From: JASLEW01 sp963732005 | GTDB taxonomy: Bacteria > Acidobacteriota > Thermoanaerobaculia > Multivoradales > UBA5704 | Length of the DNA stretch: 64,000 nucleotides | Assembly (NCBI GenBank): GCA_963732005.1 | Contig: CAVSXT010000004.1 | Coordinates: 806,001-870,000, forward strand | Direction: 5' to 3' | Shown: positions 43,081-51,350 of the stretch, piece after piece | Numbering within the stretch: position 1 is the first letter of the stretch | How the letters are laid out: every line of letters starts with the position of its first letter | The notes under the pieces: model-generated | What the model saw: only the letters and a program-made list of their open reading frames with translations | What the model was told of the DNA's origin: nothing | Database searches by the model: none | Program-made: the position numbers and the translations under genes

Positions 43081-43293
43081 TTACAACCCCTTGTCTCCAG
43101 GAGCTATCGTCGTTCGCATTATCTTCTGCCCTGTCTCTTTATCGTACAACCAACCCTCTTCTGCTCCTGACACTAACTCAATCGGCTTCCCGTCTCGCTC
43201 CCAGACCCAAGTCCCTTTGTCCTTATCGTAACGATCCGTTAAAGGGCTTGGCTCTTTCTTCGGCTGAGGCTCTTCGGGTGTTTCGAAACCCAT
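43081..43293 (-). CDS. Small hypothetical protein (70 residues)
   Basis: MGFETPEEPQPKKEPSPLTDRYDKDKGTWVWERD..., charged, with a possible two-strand motif (TWVWERDGKPIEL / GWLYDKETGQKI). Lower GC than its neighbours, with an AT-rich upstream region containing TATAAA. No family recognised. The bases from 43294 to 43730 contain no convincing gene. Confidence 0.5.
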   Translation of the reverse strand: MGFETPEEPQPKKEPSPLTDRYDKDKGTWVWERDGKPIELVSGAEEGWLYDKETGQKIMRTTIAPGDKGL

Positions 43294-43730
43294 ATGATTG
43301 TTCTGTTTGTAGTTTTATAATGACCTTTGTTAAATTCTATTCTGCCAGTCTCGCGTGTGTCAATACCTATCCGGACATTCAATTGGGAGGGACCTATGCG
43401 GCAGTGCGCTATGCACGCTTCGGCTATTGTCATCGCATCAAGGCGGGTATCCGCGATTTAGGCCCTTACCCAAGATCGGCAGAGGCAAATATTCAGATTC
43501 CTTACCATTGCTCCTAGTGATTAGGCCACCTCGCTTCTTGGCGGCGCGAGCTTCGTAATGGCCCGCCGCTCTCTTGGGTGAGGTGATAAGTAGATGCCTC
43601 TGCAAATTGCCATAAGGGCCTTAGTCATTTGGCGCCGTAACCAGGTCGCTGGTATGATGTGCGGCCGTGCGTCAGAATCTACGCCGCGTAAGACGCTTTG
43701 AGAAGACCCGCGAGCGAGGAGGAAGCAAAG

Positions 43731-44789
43731 ATGTCCAGGATTAACCTCACCTTGGCGAGCCATGAGGGCACGATCCTCTGGCGCTTCTTTGATGGCGTTT
43801 CCTCCGCCGTCGCCACGAGGATGCTGCGCGGCTCACCTCCGGGAGAAGAGAACCTGACCTTCCTTCTGTGCGAGCTGCTGGACGAGGGCGCAACCGGCCT
43901 ACATACCCTGGAGTACCCGCTCTCGCGCGTCAGGGAAGAACTGGAACGCTCCGATGCCGGAATCGCCGTTGACTTCGGCTTCGAGACTCACGAGCACTCG
44001 CGGCATTTCGAGTCGAAATATTCCGGGGCCGACCTGGGCATCATCATTGACATCAATCATCCAATCCTGGGGCACTCCCGCAGGGCCTTCCTCGTGCAGG
44101 CTAAGAAGCTATTCTTCAGGGGGCAGTCGAGAGAGTTTGCAATCTACTCCCGCTACGAGAGTTACGACGTGAAGCAAGCTGACTTCCTGAAGGAGCTGGC
44201 GCGCCGCTTCGATGCCTACAATTCCGTCTTCTATCTGTGGTACAACCCGCCGTCTTCCGGCTTCGCCGAGGACGACGCGAAGATCATCCGGGCTTACGAG
44301 GCGCATGGACATCCCGGCTTTCAGTGGCGTCACATGCATCCCTTCACGGACGAGCTCATGGAGATGGGCTTTCCTCTGGCGTTTGGCGGACACGGTGCGA
44401 GTGCTTCGCAAAGTCCCGAAGAGGAGGACCGCGCGCGCGAATGGCGAGCGCGCCAGCCAGCCTTACGGGTGAGCGAGCTGGATACCGTCCTGTCGCTCAC
44501 CGAAAGCGGCGCGATGCCTGGACTGAAGCCTCTCTACGACGCGCGCCTCGAACGCTCGCATGGCATGTCCTTTTCTCCCTTCGCTGATTTCTTTCTCATG
44601 GCCTTAGCGAACTCGCGCTATGGAAGCGACAAGGCGGCATGGCTCGAACTCGCCGAGGGCAGAAGGATTTCTATGCCGCCCTCGAAGCAGAGCGAAGACA
44701 TCAGCCCGCTTGATGAAATGGAACGACCACCGATCCCGCGCCACACCCTCACGGTGACTGTCCGAAGCACGTTGCCGCCGGTGGGCTAA
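43731..44789 (+). CDS. Restriction-endonuclease-fold-like protein of unknown function
   Basis: 352 residues from the ATG of MSRINLTLASHEG. Around residues 90-130: FESKYSGADLGIIID, then a variable loop and AFLVQAKKL, i.e. E...GAD-x(n)-Q-x-K, a common variant of the PD-(D/E)XK nuclease core. A second conserved-looking block is SVFYLWYNPP. It sits between the RuvC-like gene and the TraD-like ATPase, a spot empty in element A, so it is probably variable cargo. A defence or DNA-processing role is inference. Confidence 0.6.
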   Translation: MSRINLTLASHEGTILWRFFDGVSSAVATRMLRGSPPGEENLTFLLCELLDEGATGLHTLEYPLSRVREELERSDAGIAVDFGFETHEHSRHFESKYSGADLGIIIDINHPILGHSRRAFLVQAKKLFFRGQSREFAIYSRYESYDVKQADFLKELARRFDAYNSVFYLWYNPPSSGFAEDDAKIIRAYEAHGHPGFQWRHMHPFTDELMEMGFPLAFGGHGASASQSPEEEDRAREWRARQPALRVSELDTVLSLTESGAMPGLKPLYDARLERSHGMSFSPFADFFLMALANSRYGSDKAAWLELAEGRRISMPPSKQSEDISPLDEMERPPIPRHTLTVTVRSTLPPVG

Positions 44790-44903
44790 GCGAACCGTAC
44801 CCTCGCGTCCGCGGACGGCTTGCGCGATCCTTAAGCCCGTGTTTCCTCCGAAGGCATGAAGGGCAGCCTTCCGCGCAGGTGCGCGTAGGCGAACAATGGT
44901 GGG

Positions 44904-46073
44904 ATGTCTCTTCCCCCCGACGCCGGGCTTTCCTTCTTTGGTCGCACGAACTTCCGCGGCAACCGCCGCCTCTTCGGTATCCAGCGCGCCGACCGGCGCA
45001 GTCACATGTACGTGATCGGGAAGACCGGCACCGGCAAGTCCACGCTCCTAGAGACCCTCCTCCGGCAGGACATCGGCAACGGCGACGGTTGCGCGGTCGT
45101 GGACCCGCACGGCGATCTCGTGGAGCGCCTCTCGGCCTGGATACCGGAACGGCGCCGATCGGAGGTCGTCCTCTTCGATCCGGCTGCCGGCAATGGCTCC
45201 GGGTTCAACCCCCTGGCTGCCGTTCCGCCGGGCAAGCGCTCCCTTGCGGTGGCCGGTCTCGTAGAGGTCTTCAAGAAGACCTGGCTCGACTCCTGGGGGC
45301 CAAGGGTAGAGCATCTCTTACGAAATGCTCTCTTCGCGCTCCTTGAACAGCCGGAGGCCACCTTGGGCGACATCGGCCGGCTGCTCCACGACCCCGACTA
45401 TCGGGAGCGAGCCGTGGAGCGGGTCACGAACTCTGCGGTGCGCTCCTTCTGGCGCGAGGAGTACGACGAATACTCGAAGAGTCTGCGGGCCACGGTCGTC
45501 GCTCCCTTGGAGAACAAGCTCGGAGCCTTCCTCACCGATCCTGTGATGCGGCGGGTCCTCTCCGTGCGCCAGGGTCTTGATCTCCGGCGCATCATGGACG
45601 AGCGCCGCATCCTCCTCGTGAACCTGTCGAAGGGCAGGCTCGGGGAAGGACCGGCGATGCTCCTCGGGTCCCTCCTCGTCGCGCAGATCGCCCTCCATGG
45701 CTTGGCGAGGGCGGAGTCTCCCGAAGAGCATCGGACGGACTTCTTCCTCTACCTCGATGAGTTCCAGACCTTCGCCACAAAAAACCTGACTGCCATGCTC
45801 TCGGAGCTACGGAAGTACCGGGTCGCCCTTATCCTTGCCAATCAATATCTTGCCCAACTTGACCCGGATATTCGCGAGGCGATCCTTGGGAATGTCGGCA
45901 CCCTCGTCTCCTTCCGGGTAGGGCCGACCGATGCCCGAATACTCGGGAAGGAGTTCGAGCCCGAGTTCGAGGCATCAGACCTCACCAACCTCCCGAACCA
46001 CGAGATCTACGTGCGGCTCATGGTGGACGGGTCAGTGACGCGGCCTTTCAGCGGGGAGACGGTGAAGATGTGA
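44904..46073 (+). CDS. TraD/VirD4-like P-loop ATPase, element B
   Basis: 389 residues. Walker A GKTGTGKST near residues 37-45, VVDPHGDLVERL, LVNLSKGRLGEGPAMLLGSLL, Walker B FFLYLDEFQTFA near 280, and an arginine-sensor region FRVGPTDARILGKEF. It is the compact ATPase core of the conjugative coupling/HerA superfamily, without membrane anchor. The larger ATPase at 51351 shares this core. No relaxase or secretion-channel gene accompanies it. Confidence 0.85.
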   Translation: MSLPPDAGLSFFGRTNFRGNRRLFGIQRADRRSHMYVIGKTGTGKSTLLETLLRQDIGNGDGCAVVDPHGDLVERLSAWIPERRRSEVVLFDPAAGNGSGFNPLAAVPPGKRSLAVAGLVEVFKKTWLDSWGPRVEHLLRNALFALLEQPEATLGDIGRLLHDPDYRERAVERVTNSAVRSFWREEYDEYSKSLRATVVAPLENKLGAFLTDPVMRRVLSVRQGLDLRRIMDERRILLVNLSKGRLGEGPAMLLGSLLVAQIALHGLARAESPEEHRTDFFLYLDEFQTFATKNLTAMLSELRKYRVALILANQYLAQLDPDIREAILGNVGTLVSFRVGPTDARILGKEFEPEFEASDLTNLPNHEIYVRLMVDGSVTRPFSGETVKM

Positions 46074-46174
46074 TATCCAAATCTGCCCATAGTGTCGAGT
46101 GATGTTCTGAAAAAGGAGATGGTGCCACGCTCAGAATCACACCGCATCATTTTCTACCGGATACATATAACGCC

Positions 46175-46203
46175 TTGCCCAACTCGCCTACCGGCTCTAC
46201 TAT
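46175..46203 (+). promoter_or_regulatory. Possible promoter of the CBS gene
   Basis: TTGCCC (46175-46180), 17 bases, TACTAT (46198-46203), about 20 bases upstream of the CBS start. Confidence 0.4.
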
Positions 46204-46223
46204 GTCTATATATAGTGACGCCA

Positions 46224-46889
46224 ATGCCGCAACCGATTACTGTGAAAAGCCTCATGACTGCAACCCCGGTCACGGTAACTCCCAATACCTCGCTGATCGA
46301 GGCAGCGAATATCCTATCGCGGGATCACTTCAACGGCCTGCCGGTCGTCCTGAAGGACGGCACGCTAGTTGGCATCATGACCGATCACGATCTTCTGACC
46401 AAAGGTTCAGCGATCCATCTGCCTACGTTCCTGAAGCTCATGCAAGGCTTTGCGGTCTACCAGAACGACGCCTTGGCCATAAACGGCGAGGTGAAGAGGA
46501 TTTTGCAGATGCAGGTCAAAGACGTCATGAACCCGGAGCCACTCACTCTCAAGGAAGATGCCACGCTTCAGGATGGACTGCGGGCCTTCGCGGAGCATCA
46601 CCATGTAAACCCAATCCCCATCGTGGATGACCAGAGGAGATTGAAGGGAATCTTGAGTCGCCACGATATTGTGAAGATGTTCGGCGCTCCATCGGTCACC
46701 CTGCGCGAAGGAGATAGCGACCGCTCCCTCGACCGCAGCGTGGATGCGTTCCTCGGCGACTTCGAGAGACAGTTCTTGTTCGTGAGCAAAACCCAGACCC
46801 GCTACTGGCTTCTTTTCAGTATCCTATTTGCGATCGTCGGCTTCGTGGTAGCCGTTGTCTTCATCCTCCAGTTCGGCCCCAGCAGGTAG
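46224..46889 (+). CDS. CBS-domain-pair protein with a C-terminal membrane anchor
   Basis: 221 residues. Two CBS motifs: SLMTATPVTVTPNTSLIEAANILSRDHFNGLPVV...VGIMTDHDLL and DVMNPEPLTLKEDATLQDGLRAFAEHHHVNPIPIVDD...LKGILSRHDIV, then a C-terminal hydrophobic segment (WLLFSILFAIVGFVVAVVFIL). CBS pairs bind adenine nucleotides. GC content is lower than that of the element core. First gene of a cargo block. Confidence 0.85.
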   Translation: MPQPITVKSLMTATPVTVTPNTSLIEAANILSRDHFNGLPVVLKDGTLVGIMTDHDLLTKGSAIHLPTFLKLMQGFAVYQNDALAINGEVKRILQMQVKDVMNPEPLTLKEDATLQDGLRAFAEHHHVNPIPIVDDQRRLKGILSRHDIVKMFGAPSVTLREGDSDRSLDRSVDAFLGDFERQFLFVSKTQTRYWLLFSILFAIVGFVVAVVFILQFGPSR

Positions 46890-46960
46890 ACTGTGCGTAT
46901 CTCACTTCTTGACACCATCGGCAGGTCATCCATAGTGAATGGAAAGTGCCCCATTCCCTC

Positions 46961-49345
46961 ATGGATCATAAGGCTATTTTCAAGCGCAGGCTGTGGCTCA
47001 CCGTTACGGGTCTTCTCGTCGTTGTCGGGCTCTGGCACATCGGCGCGTTAGGACCCTATCCCTGGCACCCGACCGTACAGTATCCCGAGTCGAGCGCTGC
47101 CTCCGCCTCCGCGCCCGCGGATTACGCTAAATACAAAACGGTCCTTTCGCAGATTCAAGGCACGAGATCGCTTCAGACCGCCGCCACCCTTGCGACAAAT
47201 GCAGGGCTTATCGTTAGCAATCAGCCCGGAGCTTCGGGTGAGCAAGGGATTCTGATAAGCGACCCGGTAGGCGGCCAGGTTTTCGTCTCTCTGGAAGAAT
47301 ATGAGGATACATTCACCTCTTCGGTCTCGACCTCAACTACGCCTTCGCCGACTGCTCAAAATGCCGTAATTATTTCCCAGTCAGTTCCCGCTGCAATGAC
47401 TGCCGGCATGTCCTATGCGGCGAGTGTGACGGTCAAGAACACCGGTACCGTTACATGGACGGCTGCGCAAAACTACCGCCTTGGCTCGCAGGTTCCCCAG
47501 GACAACACCACCTGGGGCCTGGGTCGCGTAACCTTACTGAAAACTGATTCCATCGGTCCGGGACAAACAAAGACTTTCTCGTTCATGGTAACCGCTCCAA
47601 AAACCCCTGGCACTTATTCTTTTTCCTGGAAGATGCTTCAGGAAGGCGTTGCGTGGTTTGGGGCTACCTCCTCTTCCACCGTTACGGTGAAAGCGGCTAG
47701 TCAGGCCGATGCCTTCGTCCCTCGAGTGGCCTATATAGTAGGCATCGATGCCGGAAGCCTGTTCGCACCTCTTCGGGCATATGCCTCGACGGTGACCGGA
47801 AATGATACGGGTAGTAGTGCAAGCTGCTCAGTGGTTGGATCGAATGGTACGGCCGTAGTCATGGTTCAAAGCGATGGTAATATCTATGGCATAACCGGAA
47901 ACTACGACTTCAATGTTTCATGCGACCCAGCGTTGTCGCAGAGTGATTGCACTAAGGCTGTTGACAATGTGAACTCCGGCAATAATTTCATCGAAGATCA
48001 AGGGGGCTTCAAGTATCAAGATTCTGGAAGTGGCAATCTAATTCAAGTGAACATTGTGCCGCCCCCGGATGGCAATACGCTTGCTGGAGTGTCCTGGGTT
48101 CAGTCCGTCATACAAGCCGACGGAAGTTTCCAAGATGTCTGCACTATAAATTTGTATGAACAGCCGGGAAATCCTAATCCGGATTGGCAAGACAGCATTG
48201 TAACTGCTCATGAAATGGGGCACTGTTTCGGCTTGGATCATATTAGCTCCTCGCTATATCCGAATAATTTCATGACCTCTGCCGTTAATAATGTAATTCC
48301 AACCCTGACCAGTTGGCAGTCAACATATCTAAAGGACCTTGCGGCGGGTAATCCTATTGCCGTGGAAAATTGCCAACCCACAACCTGTGGGCCAGGAGAA
48401 GTCTTAAGTGGCAGTGAAGCAGAAGGTGGCACAGCTAACAAATGCGTTTCTGAGTCTGCCTTATGCGATCCGAGCACGCATACGATCTGGGACAGCCTGA
48501 CGTCATCTTGCCAGTCATGTCCGGATGGCACGCTGCCCGATCCTTCGGATGATACCTGTAAGCAGAATACTTGTACCCCGGACGAGGATGGAGCGACCAT
48601 GAATTGCAGCGTGGGAGATACTTCTTGCTCCTGTGATGCTTCGGGGGTAAGTTGCAGCGATGCGGAAGGGAACACCGTGGTGCCACCGGCAGGCGTGTGC
48701 CAAGGCAAGTGTTCCGCGAACCAGATCCAACAAGCCGACGGCAGTTGCGTCGCAGCGCCTCTTTCTGATTGCCCAGATGGCCTTTTGCCGGCTGCGAACG
48801 GTACATGCGAGAAAGCCGATTGCGTCTCCACTGGAGAAGGAGAGGTTTGTAGTACTACTGGGATATATTGTAGCTGTGGTCCTAGCGGCGCCACTTCTTG
48901 CGAGGATCAGCATGGCAATCAAATAGATCCTCCTGATGGCGCTTGCCAGGGCAGTTGCAGTGCCGGCGAGGTCCAGCAAGCTGATGGCAGTTGCAGTAAC
49001 CCTGGCCCGGTGGACTGCTCGCAAAATCCGGATGATCCCGCCTGCGACGAAACGACTGCGTGCGATCCGGCCGTGGATCCCAACAGCGCCGCCTGCAAGG
49101 ACTACTGCGCGGAGAACCCCAATGATCCGACCTGCCAGACAGGGGCGAATGACTTCTGCACTCAAGACCCGACCGATCCCAAATGCTCTGCCTTTTGCGC
49201 CATGAATCCGACCGATCCAACCTGCGGCGGCGGCGCGGGTAGCGGGGGAGGCGGAGGAGGGGCCGGTGGAGCGAACGGAGGCGGAGCGTGCGACTACGTT
49301 CAGACCTTATTATCTCCGTTCGGTACCGTTCGTTGCTTCTATTAG
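46961..49345 (+). CDS. Secreted or anchored metalloprotease with NBR1-like domain and Cys-rich tail
   Basis: 794 residues (a GTG at 46946 is an alternative start). N-terminal hydrophobic anchor (LTVTGLLVVVGLWHIGAL); an Ig-like NBR1/FW domain at about 145-240 (VKNTGTVTWTAAQNYRLG, LLQEGVAWFG-type end); a zinc-metalloprotease motif HEMGHCFGLDH near 417-427; then about 330 residues of cysteine-rich repeats (QADGSC, NP-x-DP-x-C) and a glycine-rich end. GC content is near 50 percent in places, unlike the flanks. NBR1-like domains of this kind are common in Patescibacteria surface proteins (from memory), suggesting transfer. Confidence 0.8.
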   Translation: MDHKAIFKRRLWLTVTGLLVVVGLWHIGALGPYPWHPTVQYPESSAASASAPADYAKYKTVLSQIQGTRSLQTAATLATNAGLIVSNQPGASGEQGILISDPVGGQVFVSLEEYEDTFTSSVSTSTTPSPTAQNAVIISQSVPAAMTAGMSYAASVTVKNTGTVTWTAAQNYRLGSQVPQDNTTWGLGRVTLLKTDSIGPGQTKTFSFMVTAPKTPGTYSFSWKMLQEGVAWFGATSSSTVTVKAASQADAFVPRVAYIVGIDAGSLFAPLRAYASTVTGNDTGSSASCSVVGSNGTAVVMVQSDGNIYGITGNYDFNVSCDPALSQSDCTKAVDNVNSGNNFIEDQGGFKYQDSGSGNLIQVNIVPPPDGNTLAGVSWVQSVIQADGSFQDVCTINLYEQPGNPNPDWQDSIVTAHEMGHCFGLDHISSSLYPNNFMTSAVNNVIPTLTSWQSTYLKDLAAGNPIAVENCQPTTCGPGEVLSGSEAEGGTANKCVSESALCDPSTHTIWDSLTSSCQSCPDGTLPDPSDDTCKQNTCTPDEDGATMNCSVGDTSCSCDASGVSCSDAEGNTVVPPAGVCQGKCSANQIQQADGSCVAAPLSDCPDGLLPAANGTCEKADCVSTGEGEVCSTTGIYCSCGPSGATSCEDQHGNQIDPPDGACQGSCSAGEVQQADGSCSNPGPVDCSQNPDDPACDETTACDPAVDPNSAACKDYCAENPNDPTCQTGANDFCTQDPTDPKCSAFCAMNPTDPTCGGGAGSGGGGGGAGGANGGGACDYVQTLLSPFGTVRCFY

Positions 49346-49354
49346 CAGAATAAG

Positions 49355-50464
49355 ATGAAAAAATATATTTTACTTTCATTGGGGTTGGGTTTTGTAGTGG
49401 CGTCCATCGCGTTCTTCGGTCTGTCGCATCTTTCTTTTGCCGCAACTCCTGCCGGATGTACAAGTATTGCCGTGCAGTCGAACGCACCGACTGCCTGGAT
49501 CATGGGTGGCCCGCAGACCGATGGTAAGTTCATCACTTCTCCTAACTATCCGGCCCTCCTGGCAGAAGCCGTCGTGACGAAGGACAGTTCTGGAAATCCT
49601 CTGCCGGTAGGCACTTATAATATCCAGCTGCCGGCTACTGCGGGCACCGCCACGAACCCTAGCGTGAATGGTACCGCCGGCGTCACCGGCTCTCTCGCGT
49701 GCGGTAGCGGCCAGTCGATCACTTTCACGGTCGCCTACAAGATTCCGGCAGCGATCATTACACCGACGCCGATAAAGATCGTCCAGCCTTTTGTTCCCAC
49801 TCCTGCGCCGACCACGACGGTACATTTGCCTTCTCCGACTCCCATCACGATCCCGCCTGTCGCGACGTCGACCCTGCCGAAGCCAGCGCCTATCGTCCCG
49901 ATTGCTCCTCTACCAACGCCAGTGGCGCCGCCAATACTTACTCCTGTTTCTCCGGTCGTCCCCATCTCTCCCTTCACGCCCGTGACCCCGAGTCCCGCGC
50001 CAGCGACTCCGGCGCCTTCCCCGAAGGCAGCCGCTACTTCACCGACCGTGACCTTGAAGCTCGGCAGCCGGAACGTCGTCGTCGCGATGCTCCAGAACAT
50101 GCTGATCGGCAGCGGATATCTGAAGTCGCCGGCAACAGGGTCTTTCGACACGAATACCCAGGCTGCCGTCACTTTCTTTCAAAAGGCGAACAATCTTACG
50201 GTGACCGGGAGTATGACCATTGATCTGTCCTCCCTCGCTGCCGTGGCGCCGCCCTTCACGCCGGTCACTGCGGGCGCAAAGGGGACCGAGGTCACTGCGA
50301 TACAAAAATTCTTTATTGCCCGAGGGTATCTCAAAACCGCAGCTCCGACCGGCTCCTTTGATGCTACGACCCAGGCGGCGGTCGAAGCTTTTCAGAAGAA
50401 GAACGATATTCCGCAGACCGGCATCATTGACCTGGCGACCTTTGATCAGATGAACGGTAGGTAG
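49355..50464 (+). CDS. Secreted protein with two peptidoglycan-binding domains
   Basis: 369 residues. Signal peptide (KKYILLSLGLGFVVASIAFFG... ending FAA), an N-terminal beta domain, a long P/T-rich linker (about 130-235), then two PG_binding_1 repeats (VVVAMLQNMLIGSGYLKSPATGSFD..TQAAVTFFQ and EVTAIQKFFIARGYLK..GSFD..TQAAVEAFQ). It starts 9 bases after the protease gene, so the two are probably co-transcribed and act at the cell wall. The 191 bases to the next gene hold nothing recognised. Confidence 0.85.
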   Translation: MKKYILLSLGLGFVVASIAFFGLSHLSFAATPAGCTSIAVQSNAPTAWIMGGPQTDGKFITSPNYPALLAEAVVTKDSSGNPLPVGTYNIQLPATAGTATNPSVNGTAGVTGSLACGSGQSITFTVAYKIPAAIITPTPIKIVQPFVPTPAPTTTVHLPSPTPITIPPVATSTLPKPAPIVPIAPLPTPVAPPILTPVSPVVPISPFTPVTPSPAPATPAPSPKAAATSPTVTLKLGSRNVVVAMLQNMLIGSGYLKSPATGSFDTNTQAAVTFFQKANNLTVTGSMTIDLSSLAAVAPPFTPVTAGAKGTEVTAIQKFFIARGYLKTAAPTGSFDATTQAAVEAFQKKNDIPQTGIIDLATFDQMNGR

Positions 50465-50655
50465 GGACGGATCACCGCAATAAAATGATGACGTGTCCTT
50501 GGCGACAGAAAGTAGCCAAGCCACTGCTCCATATAATGCGAGTTCTCCGCGGCGGTTAAACAAAACATGCCCCAAATGGCTACGCCTCTATTGGACGCGC
50601 CATACCCCGGCTCCGTATACTCCTCCGTACCCATATCTCGAAAGGAGCCGAACCC

Positions 50656-51333
50656 ATGTCCAAGCCGCAGGTGGAGGGTCACTGGCACTCCCTGATCGAG
50701 GGCTTTGCGACCTCATCGCTCGATTTTTATGAATTGGTCAAAGCCGGCATTGCCCGCCGGGAGATTCCGAACCTCAAAATCTCCCAGGCGGAGTGGAAGG
50801 AAAGCGGCGTGGGCTCCGGCAAGCGCGTCTATCTGCGGGTGAGCCGCGAGGGCCTGAACTTCGACATCTGCGCCGCGCCCTTCGGCACCGGGTACTTCTT
50901 CTCCTGGTGGCTCGCGAAGATCAAGCGCGTCCTCCTGGACTTCCTCTTTATCATCGTCATGCTCGCTGTGGCGTTCTTCATGTTTCGGGCGTTCACGAGC
51001 GACAATCCGGGGAGCGAGGGCGGCCATGGGTGCGTGGCGATCATCGGCGGCCCCCTGCTCCTCCTCGGCCTCCTCGTGGGCCTGGGGTTCCTCGTCCGCT
51101 ACGGCGAGACCGGAAGTGAACCTACGGTGCTCTCCATGCCGATCACCGGCTTCTTCTATGGGCTCATCTTCCGCCCGCAGACATACTTCAACGAGGACAC
51201 GGCAATCATGTTCCGGGAGTCCGTCCACCATGCCGTTACGGAAGCCATCGACCAAGTGACTTCCGCCCAAGGCGTGCGCGGACTCTCCGAGGACGCGCGT
51301 AAGATCACCTTCCAGCCGGGCGGCAAGAGATGA
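50656..51333 (+). CDS. Element membrane protein preceding the large ATPase
   Basis: 225 residues. A soluble N-terminal domain (FYELVKAGIARREIPNLKISQAEWKE...RVYLRVSREGLNFDICAAPFGTGYFFSWW), then two hydrophobic segments (LLDFLFIIVMLAVAFFMF and GGPLLLLGLLVGLGFLV) and a soluble tail. GC returns to the element core level. It lies 17 bases upstream of the ATPase gene and may be its membrane partner (inference). Confidence 0.65.
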   Translation: MSKPQVEGHWHSLIEGFATSSLDFYELVKAGIARREIPNLKISQAEWKESGVGSGKRVYLRVSREGLNFDICAAPFGTGYFFSWWLAKIKRVLLDFLFIIVMLAVAFFMFRAFTSDNPGSEGGHGCVAIIGGPLLLLGLLVGLGFLVRYGETGSEPTVLSMPITGFFYGLIFRPQTYFNEDTAIMFRESVHHAVTEAIDQVTSAQGVRGLSEDARKITFQPGGKR

Positions 51334-51350
51334 CCGCCGCGGGATAGCGG

